DNA of 64,000 nucleotides from Mycobacterium sp. Root135 (GCF_001426545.1 NZ_LMEZ01000004.1:248001-312000); one strand, 5' to 3'; positions 35,960-45,650 are shown, counted from the first letter of the stretch. Numbers and translations: made by a program. Notes: generated from the sequence alone by a model not told the origin.

Positions 35960-37570
35960 TCAGACCTCGACCGTCACGCGCTTGCCCGCCACGTAGGTCG
36001 ACGTCACGTTGGTGGTCAGCAGTTCGACCTCCTCGCCGGTGAACGGATTGCGATCCAGGACGACGAAGTCGGCGGCCTTTCCCGCGACCAGCTGACCGGT
36101 CAAGTGGTCGAAGCGCCCGCCGTAGGCGGCGTCCTTGGTGCCGTGGGCGAGTGCCTCTGCCATGGGCAGCGAAAGCTCCGGAACGTTGGCCGGGAGCCCG
36201 GGCGTGATCGCCGAGCACCGGGTGGTGGCCACGTACATGTTCGGCAGCGGACGATGAGGAGCGGTCGGTGCGTCGGTACCGAACGCGAGCACGCCACCGG
36301 CCGCGGTGATCTCGGGCCACGGCATGCCGCGCTTGGCACGGTCGTCGCCGAGCATGGCCACCCAGTTGTCGATGATCGCCGGATCGGCGTGCACGGGTTG
36401 CATGGACGCAACCACGCCGAGACCCGCCAGGCGCCAAATGTTCTCCGGCGTCACGGTTTCCAGGTGCTCGATGCGATGGCGGCGAGGAATGGGGCCGTTT
36501 TCCGCGTGGGCGTGCTCGATGGCCGACAACGCGATGTCGGACGCGTCGTCACCGATGGCGTGCATGGCCACCTGCAGACCGGCGGCATCGGCGGCCGCGA
36601 CGACGGGACCGAGCGCATCCAGGCTCCAGATAGGTCCGGCGTTGCTGCCGTCGGCGTACGGCAACTTCATTGCCGCGGTGCAACTGTCGATCACACCGTC
36701 GACCATGATCTTGATGCCCGTGACGCGGAGCCACGGCCCGTTCAGGCGCTCGGCGAGCTTCGCCGCATGCTGCACCTGGGCGACGTTCTCGGCCTCGGTG
36801 GCGCACAGGTCGACCAGCCAGTGGACGGCGACTCGGATCGGAAGCGTTCCGTTGCCGTGCGCCAATTGCCGCTCGAGGCAATCCAATTCGGCCGTGCCGA
36901 CGGACATGTCGACGGCAGCGGTCACACCGGACGCCAGGTACTGCGAGAACGCCGACTGCAGCGCCCGATCCCGGTCGTCATCGGTGACCTGAGAGGTCAG
37001 GAAGCGTGCGGCGAAATTCAACGATGCCGTCTCGTAGAGCAATCCGGTGGCGACACCATCGGCGTCACGGGCGATGCGGCCGCCGATCGGATCCGGGGTG
37101 TCGTCGTCGACCCCGAGCTCCCGTAGCGCCGCGGTGTTGAGCCACATCGAGTGGGAATCGAAACAGTCCAAGTACACCGGCTTCTCGGATTCCATCGCGT
37201 CCAACATGTGACGGTCCGGTGCGCCGCCGGGGATCGAGGTCGGCAACCAGTTGCGACCCAGAATGCGGACCGCGTCCGGGGCGGCTGCGGCGGCCGCCTC
37301 GACGAGGGGCTGCATCTCCGCGAGATTCGCCGTGCCCATGAGGTCGACCTGACTCAAGGACTCGCCGAATGCGACCAGGTGGGTATGGGAGTCGATGAAC
37401 CCGGGCAACACGAATGCGCCGTCCAGGTCGACTGTTTCGGCATCCGGGGCCGCGGCCTGGGCCGCGGCGTCGTCGCCGACGAACGTCAGGACGCCGTCGT
37501 CGACCACCATCGACTCCGCCCATGCGGGTTCAGCCGTGGTGAAGATGCGGCCGTTGCGGTAGTGGATCAT
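35960..37570 (-). CDS. YtcJ-like amidohydrolase (amidohydrolase family 3)
   Basis: The 536-residue metal-dependent hydrolase has the N-terminal HxH (GFIDSHTHLVAFGE, about 57-70), later metal ligands in HAIGDDA and RHRIEHLE, and the terminal FGTDAPTAPHRPLPN. The substrate of this group is often an N-substituted amide or imide. It is the first gene of a pair with the amidase. The promoter gap upstream carries two inverted repeats next to the regulator gene. Confidence 0.9.
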   Translation of the reverse strand: MIHYRNGRIFTTAEPAWAESMVVDDGVLTFVGDDAAAQAAAPDAETVDLDGAFVLPGFIDSHTHLVAFGESLSQVDLMGTANLAEMQPLVEAAAAAAPDAVRILGRNWLPTSIPGGAPDRHMLDAMESEKPVYLDCFDSHSMWLNTAALRELGVDDDTPDPIGGRIARDADGVATGLLYETASLNFAARFLTSQVTDDDRDRALQSAFSQYLASGVTAAVDMSVGTAELDCLERQLAHGNGTLPIRVAVHWLVDLCATEAENVAQVQHAAKLAERLNGPWLRVTGIKIMVDGVIDSCTAAMKLPYADGSNAGPIWSLDALGPVVAAADAAGLQVAMHAIGDDASDIALSAIEHAHAENGPIPRRHRIEHLETVTPENIWRLAGLGVVASMQPVHADPAIIDNWVAMLGDDRAKRGMPWPEITAAGGVLAFGTDAPTAPHRPLPNMYVATTRCSAITPGLPANVPELSLPMAEALAHGTKDAAYGGRFDHLTGQLVAGKAADFVVLDRNPFTGEEVELLTTNVTSTYVAGKRVTVEV

Positions 37571-37618
37571 CGAGGAACTCCAGTTCTGCCCGAGTCGTAG
37601 CGTGCGACAGCGGCGGGT

Positions 37619-37696
37619 GTGACGTGATGAGTCACGCTACCAATAAGGCAGTACCGAATGAACCATCAGTGCGAATTTTTTGGCGTAAATGGTTCA
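37619..37696. promoter_or_regulatory. Inverted repeats in the amidohydrolase-amidase promoter gap
   Basis: GTGAC-7-GTCAC (37619-37635) and TGAACCAT-22-ATGGTTCA (37659-37666 and 37689-37696) lie in the 132-bp gap between the Lrp-type regulator and the amidohydrolase. The centre of the second holds a run of six T. Two sites, one widely spaced, fit an Lrp/AsnC octamer wrapping DNA. Confidence 0.5.
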
Positions 37697-37702
37697 CAGT
37701 CC

Positions 37703-38662
37703 TCAGCGGTTGAACGGGCTGATTTCCGTCACCGCCACTCCGCTGCGCTTGTACGCCGAGAGCACCGGCGACGATCGAATCGACTCCACCTTCCCCGTCC
37801 AGGGCTGTTCGGTGACGAACTGCCGAAAGTCCTCGAGCGTCTCGACGGCCACGTCGATCACCAGCTGGTGCTCGCCCATCGTCATCGCGGCGTAGCGCAC
37901 GTAGTTCGACTCGGTGATCTCCGCGGCGACGGTCCGCACGGCCCCCGGCGTCGCACGAATCCACAGGAACGCCGAGACGTCCAAGCCCAGCAGCGTCGGG
38001 GCGACGACGGCGCGCACGTCGACCCCCGTTCCGACCAGACCGTAAAGCCTCCGGCGGATACTGGCCTCCGACTGGCCGACGGCAGCCGCGATGTCGGTCA
38101 AGGGCGCCCGTCCGTCACGCTCGAGGATGGCGAGGATCTGCTGGTCCACCTCGACGAGCGGCGCCGTGCCCACCGGAGGTAGGCGCCCGAACCCGTCGTT
38201 GAGCGCGGCGGCCTCCGCCTCCGAGAGCTGACCGGGCATCCACGAGCTGAGCGTTCGGTAGTAGTCGAGGATGGGGCTGGCCGACACCCCGGTGACGCCG
38301 TCGATCGCGGGGATCTCCTCGATGACCGCTCTGGCCAGGGCGCCACTGGTCAACTGTTGTTCTTCGACGACGATCCTGGCGGGCGCACTGAGCACGTAGA
38401 CGAAGATCGTGTCGCTACGGGCGGCCAGCGCCCGCGCCACGGCGTCCACTCGCTGCGGGACGGTGGTGATCTCCAGGATCGCGGTGGTGGTCGTCCCCGG
38501 CAACGCGACCACGCGGACGGCACCGGAGCTCAACAGTGCCGTGCCGCGTCGGGTCACCGTACTGACCGGGGTCTCCAGAACGTCGGCGATGCGCCGCCAC
38601 GACGCGCGACCGTCGACCTGAAGAGCCCCGACGATTCTGCGGTCCAAGTCGTCGAGTTGCAC
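37703..38662 (-). CDS. Tandem-domain Lrp/AsnC-family regulator
   Basis: The 319-residue protein is twice the usual length and contains two copies of the AsnC unit: helix-turn-helix at about 3-45 (LDDLDRRIVGALQVDGRASW) with a ligand-binding RAM domain to about 145, then a second helix-turn-helix at about 170-215 (EVDQQILAILERDGRAPLTDI) and a second RAM domain. Such proteins usually sense amino acids. It lies between two catabolic operons on the same strand and is a candidate regulator of both. Start GTG 38662 has only a weak ribosome binding site. Confidence 0.88.
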   Translation of the reverse strand: MQLDDLDRRIVGALQVDGRASWRRIADVLETPVSTVTRRGTALLSSGAVRVVALPGTTTTAILEITTVPQRVDAVARALAARSDTIFVYVLSAPARIVVEEQQLTSGALARAVIEEIPAIDGVTGVSASPILDYYRTLSSWMPGQLSEAEAAALNDGFGRLPPVGTAPLVEVDQQILAILERDGRAPLTDIAAAVGQSEASIRRRLYGLVGTGVDVRAVVAPTLLGLDVSAFLWIRATPGAVRTVAAEITESNYVRYAAMTMGEHQLVIDVAVETLEDFRQFVTEQPWTGKVESIRSSPVLSAYKRSGVAVTEISPFNR

Positions 38663-38732
38663 TGCGACAGTATGCCGACGAAGTGCCTCCGCCAGACGAC
38701 AGTGGCCCAGATGCGAAGGCGCAGCGCCCCGC

Positions 38733-40007
38733 TCAGTCGTACTCGACGTCGGTCAGCGCCGTGTCGAACCGCTTGACGGTCTCGTCGACGTCGTCGAGGG
38801 TGTGGGCCGCCGACACGTACCAGATGCCGCGGTAGGCCACCCAGATCCCGGCGGCGATCAGCTTGGTCGCGAACCGTCCGTAGCGCTCAGCGTCGAGTGC
38901 CTGCACCTGGGCGTACCTGGTGACGGGTTCGGTGCCGGTGTCGAAGCGCGCGTGGAAGGCCATCGGCAAGCCCTGCAGCCTGATCGGCACGTCGTGGTGC
39001 GTCAACAGCTCGGTGAGACCGTCGACCAGAGCGCTGCCCACCGACTCGACGTGGCGGTAGACGCTGCGGTCCTCCAGTTCGTCGAGTGACGCGAGCACCG
39101 CGGCGGTCGCAATGGTGTTTCCGTTGAAGGTGCCTGCGTGCGTCAGCGCGCCAACGGCCACGTCCGCGAAGAGCTCGCCCCGCCCGACCAACGCAGCGCA
39201 CGGCCAGCCCGCCGCCATGGCCTTGCCGTAGACCGCGAGATCCGGCGTCACACCGAAACGTTCGGCGGCCCCGCCCAGTGCCACCCGGAAGCCGGAGATG
39301 GTCTCGTCGAAGATCAGCACGATGCCGTGCCGAGTGCAGAGCTCGCGCACGTGCTCCAGGTAGCCGTCGGCAGGCACGATGGCTCCCGCGTTGAGCATCA
39401 TGGGTTCCATCACCACCGCGGCGACCGTGTCGCCGTGATCGCGCAGCGCGGCGGTGAACGCCTCGGCGTCGTTCCACTCGATGGTCAGCATCGGATCGAG
39501 CGCGTCCGGAACCTGCCCGAGGCTCCCCGGCATGACCCGGTCACCGTCCGAGCGGATCTGAATGTTGTCGAACCACCCGTGGTAATGCCCGTGGAAGCGG
39601 AGGACGTTGCGACGTCCGGTCGCGTTGCGCGCCATCCGCATGGCTGCCTGAATCATCTCGCTGCTCGAACTTCCGAACCGGAGCTGATCCGCCCACGGCA
39701 GGACGCTCAAAACCCGTTCGGCCGCTTCGATTTCACGACGATGGGTCGCCGCGTAGATGATGCCGTCGTGTTGTGCCGCGACGATCTTCTCCACCACCCG
39801 CGGCGGACCGTAGCCCAAGAAGTTGGGCCCCTGGCCAAGCAGATAGTCGAGGTACTCGGTGCCGTCGACGTCCCACAGTCGGCAGCCACTGGCCCGTTCG
39901 ACGATGAGGTGCGGGTTGAGCAATCGGGTGTTGCTGCTGACACCGCCTGCCAGCGCCCGCATGGCGCGTTCCTGGAGGTCCTGCTGAATGGTGGTGGCGC
40001 CGTTCAT
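38733..40007 (-). CDS. Class III aminotransferase, glutamate-1-semialdehyde-aminomutase-like
   Basis: The 424-residue pyridoxal-phosphate enzyme resembles HemL: GFxGxxP-like pocket YLLGQGPNFLGYGPPRV, GSSSSEMIQAAMRMARNATGR, FHGHYHGW, LIFDETISGFRVALGG with the cofactor Asp, and the Schiff-base Lys in YGKAMAAGWPCAALVG (about 255). Being inside a catabolic operon it is probably not the haem enzyme; it more likely moves an amino group on a small oxo-acid or amino-sugar derivative. Its ATG overlaps the preceding stop (ATGA). Confidence 0.9.
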   Translation of the reverse strand: MNGATTIQQDLQERAMRALAGGVSSNTRLLNPHLIVERASGCRLWDVDGTEYLDYLLGQGPNFLGYGPPRVVEKIVAAQHDGIIYAATHRREIEAAERVLSVLPWADQLRFGSSSSEMIQAAMRMARNATGRRNVLRFHGHYHGWFDNIQIRSDGDRVMPGSLGQVPDALDPMLTIEWNDAEAFTAALRDHGDTVAAVVMEPMMLNAGAIVPADGYLEHVRELCTRHGIVLIFDETISGFRVALGGAAERFGVTPDLAVYGKAMAAGWPCAALVGRGELFADVAVGALTHAGTFNGNTIATAAVLASLDELEDRSVYRHVESVGSALVDGLTELLTHHDVPIRLQGLPMAFHARFDTGTEPVTRYAQVQALDAERYGRFATKLIAAGIWVAYRGIWYVSAAHTLDDVDETVKRFDTALTDVEYD

Positions 40008-40867
40008 GAGCGATCTTCCTTCGGGCCGATGCCGGGTGGTCGGTAGACGTGTAATGCGTTGCCGTACATGATTTTGTGTCGATCATCAGGGTCGATTTCC
40101 GCGAGTGTCTCCGTCGCGGCGGCCGTCACCTGGCCGTAACTCGCGGCCAGCTCACACACCGGCCAGTCGGAGCCGAAGATCAGCCGCTCGGCGCCGAACG
40201 CGGCGAGCAAGTGGTCGACGTACGGCCGCAGGTCGGCGACCGTCCACGAGCTCCACGATGCCTCGGTGACCAGACCCGAGAGCTTGCACCACACGTTCGC
40301 GTTCGCTGCCAGGGCGGCGATTCCGTCTGCCCATCCCTGGGACCATCCCGTGGCGACGGGAGGTTTGGCCCCATGGTCGACGACGAAGCGGACGCCCGCG
40401 TGCCTGCGCACCAGTACGCCGGCGGCGGGCAGCTCCCGAGCGGTGATCTCCAGGTCGAAGGACAGCCCGCTCGCCGCCACCAGCCGCATTCCCGCGTCGA
40501 CGTCGTCGCGAAGGAGCCAGTCGGGGTCGGGTTCGTCGGCCGCGGCGTGGCGCACCCCGACGAGGTGCTCACCGCCGACACCACTGCGCAGCAGGTCAAT
40601 CTGTCCCGCGACGTCCGACGACGTCAGGTCGACCCACCCCACCACTCCGACGACTTCTGCCGTACGCGAAGCGAGTTCGAGTAGGTCGACGGTCTCGGCC
40701 AGATCCGCGCGAACCTGCACCACGATCGTCGCAGCCACACCGTTGGCGACCAGGTGCGGACGAAGGTCCTCGACGTCGTAGCGCCGCCGGAGAGCCGCGA
40801 AGTCACCCGTCATCCACGGGTAGTCGCCGACGTCGGGGTCCCACAGATGATGGTGTGCGTCAATCAC
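40004..40867 (-). CDS. COG3618-type amidohydrolase (probable sugar lactone hydrolase)
   Basis: The 287-residue protein begins VIDAHHHLWDP, the first metal site of the amidohydrolase-2 family that includes L-fuconolactonase and 2-pyrone-4,6-dicarboxylate hydrolase. Later marks are VVDHGAKPP, NVWCKLSGLV and RLIFGSDWPVC (final Asp). GTG 40867 is chosen because it directly gives the HxH start; it overlaps the end of the aldo/keto reductase gene by 8 bp. Beside a sugar dehydrogenase, opening of an aldonolactone is the best inference. Confidence 0.88.
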   Translation of the reverse strand: MIDAHHHLWDPDVGDYPWMTGDFAALRRRYDVEDLRPHLVANGVAATIVVQVRADLAETVDLLELASRTAEVVGVVGWVDLTSSDVAGQIDLLRSGVGGEHLVGVRHAAADEPDPDWLLRDDVDAGMRLVAASGLSFDLEITARELPAAGVLVRRHAGVRFVVDHGAKPPVATGWSQGWADGIAALAANANVWCKLSGLVTEASWSSWTVADLRPYVDHLLAAFGAERLIFGSDWPVCELAASYGQVTAAATETLAEIDPDDRHKIMYGNALHVYRPPGIGPKEDRS

Positions 40868-41903
40868 TCTCGACGTCGTTCCCCACGGGGGCGCCCTCGT
40901 CGAGCAACCCCTCCGACACCAGATCGCCCCACAGTTCGTCGGGGATCGGACGGTCGAACAGCGCTGCGTTCTCGACGATCTCGGCCCGACTGCGGGCACC
41001 GGTCAGGACCGCGACGACCGCGGGATGGGCCCGTGGGAACTGCAACGCGGCGGCCTTGAGGGGCACGTCGTGCCGTTGACACACCTCGAAGAGCCGGTGG
41101 GCGCGCGCCACCATCTCGGGTGGGGCGGGGTCGTAGTCGTACCGCGCGCCTGGCCCGGCGTCGGCCAGCAGGCCGCTGTTGAACACGCCGCCGGCCACCA
41201 CTGCGATTCCGCGTTCGGCGCACAGCGGCAGGAACGACTGCAGCGCAGTCTGTTCCAGCAGGGTGTAGCGGCCTGCCAGCAGGAAGATGTCCGGATCGCT
41301 CTCGCGGGCGAAACGCTCCAGCGCCGCCGTCTGATTCATCCCGGCGCCGATCGCGGACACCACCTTCTGCTCCCGCAACTCGATCAAGGTGGGGAACGCC
41401 GTCGCCAACGCCTCGTCGACGTAGTCGTCGGGGTCGTGCACCAGCGCGATGTCGAGACGGTCGGTGCCGAGCCGGTTGAGGCTCTCCTCGATCGACCGCA
41501 GCACGCCGTCGCGCGAATAGTCGTACACGGTGGCCACATCCGGCGCACCTGCGTCATAGGGGCGACCGGTGGAGTCGAAGTCGTCGGGGTGCGGATCGGC
41601 GTCGGCGCGCAGCAGGCGGCCGACCTTGCTCGAGAGCACGTAGTCCTCGCGCCGATGGCCGGCCAGTCCGCGTCCCAGTCGGACCTCTCCATTGCCACGC
41701 CCGTACTGCGGGGCGGCGTCGAAGTAGCGCAGCCCGGCGTCCCATGCGGCCGCAACGGTGTCGACCGCGGCGTCGTCGCCGACCTCGGTGTACATGCCAC
41801 CGATGGCGGTCGCCCCGAAGCCGAGGGCTGTCACCTCCAGCGCGGTTCTGCCGACTCGCACCATCGTGTCGTGGACGACGCGGGTGGGATCCTTCACCGT
41901 CAT
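40860..41903 (-). CDS. Aldo/keto reductase, D-threo-aldose-1-dehydrogenase-like
   Basis: The 347-residue TIM-barrel oxidoreductase has the usual tetrad context: AGLRYFDAAPQYGRGNGE (Asp and Tyr), VLSSKVGR (Lys), IALVHDPDD (His). The length, the YGRGN loop and the long insertion after SSKVGRLL are those of the fucose/threo-aldose dehydrogenases, which oxidise aldoses at C1 to lactones with NAD(P). Its ATG is directly adjacent to the stop of the mutarotase-like gene. The lactonase-like gene follows with overlap. Confidence 0.9.
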   Translation of the reverse strand: MTVKDPTRVVHDTMVRVGRTALEVTALGFGATAIGGMYTEVGDDAAVDTVAAAWDAGLRYFDAAPQYGRGNGEVRLGRGLAGHRREDYVLSSKVGRLLRADADPHPDDFDSTGRPYDAGAPDVATVYDYSRDGVLRSIEESLNRLGTDRLDIALVHDPDDYVDEALATAFPTLIELREQKVVSAIGAGMNQTAALERFARESDPDIFLLAGRYTLLEQTALQSFLPLCAERGIAVVAGGVFNSGLLADAGPGARYDYDPAPPEMVARAHRLFEVCQRHDVPLKAAALQFPRAHPAVVAVLTGARSRAEIVENAALFDRPIPDELWGDLVSEGLLDEGAPVGNDVESD

Positions 41904-42896
41904 CTATCGCACCGTTCCGTCGGCCTGCAGGTCGGCGACTTCGGCGACGCCGTCGTACACGACGGCGACGACCTCGGTCGACTCGGATTCCTCGGGGCCG
42001 AGCAGGCGCGCCCGCCCCGCGGCCACCGCTTCGTCGAGCGGGCTGGGATAACCGGTCCAGGGCTCGATGAGGGCCTGGTGATAGCCGCGCCAGCCGCCGT
42101 AGACCAGACAGAACCACACCACGGGAAACAGCTCGTGGTCGAAGCACAACCCGAAGCCGCGCCGGTCGGCGACGTCGGTGGCCGCGACCCAGCCCGCCGT
42201 CAACCCGGTCAGATAATGCAACGCAAAGGCTCCGACGTCGATGTCGTCGGCGCGGCGCAGGTCGTGTCCGCGCAGCATCGGCCAGTCGTATTCGTCGCCC
42301 GGGAGGCCGAGCAACTCGCCACCCGCCTCGTCGACGAGGCCCCTGGTGGCCGGGATGTCGAAGCGCATACCGGACCTCAGCGCCAGGCTCGGATGCACGC
42401 CCCAGTTGTAGTCGAACGGCATCGTGCCGATGTTGCGCAGCGAGTAGCCGAGGGTGAAGCGTTGCTCGCCGGCACGCAGGGTGATGGTGCGCGTCAGCTC
42501 GGCAGGCGTGATCGGGGTGCGAACCGTGGTGGTGAGCACCACTTCATCTGCCGTGGAACGGATTTGGTAGTCCGACCGCGCCGTCCACACCTCCCCCATG
42601 TACGGCAACAGGTCGCCGTACCGGTTGCGGCACGCCCTGCCCCCTGGGAAGGCGTCGTCCCAGCCACCCGCCCAATGGTCGTCGAAGTCCGAGTGCACCG
42701 CCGCAACGTGGGGGGCGACCCGTGGCGACTTCCACAACAGGTCGACGTCGCGCTTCTTGTCGACGACCCGAAAGATGTTGGCGCCGCGTTCGGGCAACAC
42801 GTCGACGGCCAGGTGCTCGTTCTGCATCCGGACGACCCGCATGCCGTGGTAGGTCCAGTCGTCGTCGATGCTGAGATGCGTTGTCCCACGGGTCAT
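41904..42896 (-). CDS. Aldose-1-epimerase-fold (galactose-mutarotase-like) protein
   Basis: The 330-residue protein has the beta-supersandwich pattern of sugar mutarotase relatives: VDVLPERGANIFRVVDKK, a Trp/Gly-rich substrate loop HWAGGWDDAFPGGRACRNRYGD, the YNWGVHPSLAL histidine, and WFCLVYGGWRGYHQALIEPWTGYP with the likely catalytic Glu. It may interconvert anomers before oxidation by the reductase downstream, or act on glycosides. It sits between permease (ATGA overlap at 42893-42896) and reductase (no gap). Confidence 0.82.
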   Translation of the reverse strand: MTRGTTHLSIDDDWTYHGMRVVRMQNEHLAVDVLPERGANIFRVVDKKRDVDLLWKSPRVAPHVAAVHSDFDDHWAGGWDDAFPGGRACRNRYGDLLPYMGEVWTARSDYQIRSTADEVVLTTTVRTPITPAELTRTITLRAGEQRFTLGYSLRNIGTMPFDYNWGVHPSLALRSGMRFDIPATRGLVDEAGGELLGLPGDEYDWPMLRGHDLRRADDIDVGAFALHYLTGLTAGWVAATDVADRRGFGLCFDHELFPVVWFCLVYGGWRGYHQALIEPWTGYPSPLDEAVAAGRARLLGPEESESTEVVAVVYDGVAEVADLQADGTVR

Positions 42897-44479
42897 GACT
42901 TGGCAACCTCCGGAGTCTCACCATGGAAGCCACCGGTCACCCGCGGCGTCGAGTCGCGGTGCACATGCTCCTCGACTTCCTCGACCGCGACGGCCAGGTA
43001 ACCCGCATCGGTGGTGAGTCCCTCGTCGCGGCTCAACGACTCCGCGATCCGGCGCGTGGTCTTGGGGGCAGCGAAGATGACGACGATGATCGCGATCACC
43101 CATACCGCCGCGATGACGATGTTGGCGCGTCCCGCACCCGTCGCCGGCCACGGCGACACGTTGCGGACCATGGTGTAGCCGATCACGGCGATGGCCAGCA
43201 GCGGCACCACGTAGTCGAGCGCGGCGGCCTTGTGCCCCAGCCGCGGGGCGCGGATGCAGAGGTAGTACCACGCGCCGACCGAGAACAACGCGTAGGCGAC
43301 CAGGAGCACCAGCGTCCCAACCGTTCCCGACCACGCGAACAGGTCGAAGGCGGTGTCGGTGACCAACACCCGCATCAGCACGATGATCGCCGCGGCCAGC
43401 CCGCAGACGAACAGCGTCGCGCTGATCGGGGTGCCGGACTTCGCCGAGACCTTCGTGAAACCGCGACGTTCGAAGGCCCCGCGGTTGAGCGCGAACAGCA
43501 GCCGTGACGCGGCGACCGCAGTGGCCAGTGCACACCCCATCGCGGAGATCGCGGTACCCAACGTCACCAGATCTCCGACGACCGGGCTGACGTACTGCTC
43601 ACCCAACGTGCCGAACAGCGACGCGGACTTCGAAAACGCCTCGACGCCAGCGGCATCGGTGCCGAATCCGAGCATCTCCACCGTGGTGCCCACGATGTAG
43701 AAGAGCCCGCCGAACAGGGCCACGCCGAAGATGGCGATCGGGATGGCCCGCCTCGGGTTGGTCGTCTCCTCACCGAGGGCGGCGGCCGCTTCGAAGCCGG
43801 CGAACGACAGGAAGCCGAACACGATGCCCAGGAAGAGCGTGCTGGTCGAGATGCCCGGCGGCACGCTGAACATGTCGAGGTTGAACCGCTGCCCACCGGG
43901 AGCGGTACCGCCGACCACACGGACCACGACCACGACGGCGATCACCACGATGACCGCGGTCGTACAGATCTCCACCCACAGCAGGGTGGCCATCGACTTC
44001 TTCACCGGCGAGATGGCCAGCAGAGTCGCGATTCCCACCGACACCAGTGCGATGACCCACGGCACGATGTCGGGGGTGGTCTCGTAAAGGCCCAATCCGC
44101 GAAGGAATTCAGCGCCGAAGATGCCCGCCGTCATCGACGTGGTCAGCATGAAGCTCAGGTAGGCGCCCAGCAGCGACCACCCCGCCACCACACCGGCCCG
44201 CGGACCGATCGTCACGCCGGTCAAGCCGAACACCGAGCCCGCGTGGCTGAGGCGACTGCAGATCCTCGCGAATCCGTAGGCCACCAGCAGCACCCCGACG
44301 GTAGCCAGGATGAACGTCAGCGGGACGGCCCTGCCGACGGTCGCACCTGCGCCCTGCGGGTTGATGTTGACGGCCAAGCTGGCGCCCATCGCGGCCACGG
44401 ACAGCGAGATCGCCGCCCAGGTCGCCAACGATCGTCTTAGCTTCGGTTGTGTGCCAGGTGATTCTGCTGGTGAAGTCAT
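42893..44479 (-). CDS. APC-family permease of the catabolic operon
   Basis: The 528-residue transporter has about 12 membrane helices. The first holds SLSVAAMGASLAVNINPQGAG, and further marks are GVTIGPRAGVVAGWSLLGAYLS and FGFLSFAGFEAAAALGEETTNPRRAIP (the APC helix 6-7 region). The C-terminus is cytoplasmic and charged. It is first in the five-gene operon and therefore probably brings in its substrate, which by family is an amino acid, amine or amino-sugar-like compound. ATG 44479 has GGGA at short spacing; ATG 44488 is also possible. The 209-bp gap upstream holds one clear palindrome. Confidence 0.88.
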   Translation of the reverse strand: MTSPAESPGTQPKLRRSLATWAAISLSVAAMGASLAVNINPQGAGATVGRAVPLTFILATVGVLLVAYGFARICSRLSHAGSVFGLTGVTIGPRAGVVAGWSLLGAYLSFMLTTSMTAGIFGAEFLRGLGLYETTPDIVPWVIALVSVGIATLLAISPVKKSMATLLWVEICTTAVIVVIAVVVVVRVVGGTAPGGQRFNLDMFSVPPGISTSTLFLGIVFGFLSFAGFEAAAALGEETTNPRRAIPIAIFGVALFGGLFYIVGTTVEMLGFGTDAAGVEAFSKSASLFGTLGEQYVSPVVGDLVTLGTAISAMGCALATAVAASRLLFALNRGAFERRGFTKVSAKSGTPISATLFVCGLAAAIIVLMRVLVTDTAFDLFAWSGTVGTLVLLVAYALFSVGAWYYLCIRAPRLGHKAAALDYVVPLLAIAVIGYTMVRNVSPWPATGAGRANIVIAAVWVIAIIVVIFAAPKTTRRIAESLSRDEGLTTDAGYLAVAVEEVEEHVHRDSTPRVTGGFHGETPEVAKS

Positions 44480-44666
44480 GCTTCCCATTTCTCGTGCGGC
44501 GACCCTCGGGCCGAAGTGCCACTGCATCTAGTAGCGGCTGGGGATGTGCTGACACCTACTCGGTGGCCGTCACGCCAACACGACGTTGCGCCGAAACCAC
44601 CAATCGGAGTGGGTCGACCGTATGGCCGGGATCCGCCCGACACAATGACGAACCTGGCCGACCATT

Positions 44667-44683
44667 GTTCGGTGGTCCCGAAC
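44667..44683. promoter_or_regulatory. Palindrome between the LysR gene and the permease operon
   Basis: GTTCGG-TGGTC-CCGAAC is a perfect 6-bp dyad 5 bases beyond the LysR stop and about 190 bp upstream of the permease. GTTCG also occurs twice in the LysR/hyi divergent gap, so the same regulator may bind both. It is too short and lacks a T-run for a convincing terminator. Apart from this palindrome, nothing is recognised in 44480-44688. Confidence 0.4.
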
Positions 44684-44688
44684 GATGC

Positions 44689-45618
44689 TCACGGGATGGC
44701 GAGCCGGTTGGCCGCCTTGAGCTGTTCGGCGATGGCACTGAATCCGGTGGCGATGGCGACGAGATCGGCGACCTTGGCGGTGTGCTCCGGCCACCACGCC
44801 AACGCCACCACGCACGGCGGGATGTCGCGAATGCGCCGAAACGCCACCCCTGGTCGGGAGTAAAAGCGTTGCGCTCCAGCAGAAGTCACGCTGATGCCAA
44901 CGCCGCGGGCGACGAGGTGCAGCTCGGCGTCGCGAGTGCTGGCCTCATCGACGACGAGGGCCGGGGTGGTGCGGTATTCGTTGAGTAGCCAGTAATCCCG
45001 CCACGGGCCGGGCGCCTTCGGCGCGGCGATGATGGGTTCCTTGAGCAGATCGGCGACGCACACGGTGTCCTGACTCGCCAGCGGATGCCCGTCGGGAAGG
45101 CACACCACCCGGTCCTCGCTGACCAATTCCAGGGTGGTCAGACCGGCAAGACCGGTCGGCGGCCGGATGATCGCCGCGTGGACCGAGGAGTCACGCAAAC
45201 CGGCGGTGGGGTCGGCGAAGTCGTATTCCACCGATCGCAACAGCCGCTGCGGGTACTCCGCGGCGAAGGTTCGCAACAGCCACGGGATGACCTCCAGGCC
45301 CGCGCCGATCGTGTACCCCAACGTCAACGCCGACCCGTCCCGGTCGGCCGTCCGCTGCGCGGATTTGATGGCCGAGTCAAGATCGTCGAGGACCCTGGCG
45401 ACGAGGTGGGAGAAGACCGCACCGGCGTCGGTCAGTTCCACCGACCGGGTGGTGCGCACGAACAGCTGCACCTTGAGCTGGCGTTCCAAGTCCTTGATCG
45501 TCTCGCTCAACCACGGGTTGGACACCAACAACTGCTCGGCCGCACGCGAGAAGCTGCGGTGCTCCGCGACGGTCAGGAACGCGCGCAACTGGCGCAGGTT
45601 GATGTTGGGCTGCGTCAT
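44689..45618 (-). CDS. LysR-family transcriptional regulator
   Basis: The 309-residue protein has the N-terminal helix-turn-helix (INLRQLRAFLTVAEHRSFSRAAEQL, with NPWLSETIKDLERQLKVQLF) and a type 2 binding-protein effector domain. ATG 45618 places the motif at the normal position; the longer frame to 45690 runs into the promoter region. It is divergent from hyi-glxR-tkt and upstream, on its own strand, of the permease operon, so it can reach both halves of the island. Confidence 0.92.
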   Translation of the reverse strand: MTQPNINLRQLRAFLTVAEHRSFSRAAEQLLVSNPWLSETIKDLERQLKVQLFVRTTRSVELTDAGAVFSHLVARVLDDLDSAIKSAQRTADRDGSALTLGYTIGAGLEVIPWLLRTFAAEYPQRLLRSVEYDFADPTAGLRDSSVHAAIIRPPTGLAGLTTLELVSEDRVVCLPDGHPLASQDTVCVADLLKEPIIAAPKAPGPWRDYWLLNEYRTTPALVVDEASTRDAELHLVARGVGISVTSAGAQRFYSRPGVAFRRIRDIPPCVVALAWWPEHTAKVADLVAIATGFSAIAEQLKAANRLAIP

Positions 45619-45650
45619 GCGGCAAAAGACTACTCGGCCAGCCGCCCAAC

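Noticed and set aside
38733..40007. Haem-pathway hemL
   Set aside because: Sequence is HemL-like, but it lies inside a sugar/amine catabolic operon with no haem genes nearby, so the name is not used.
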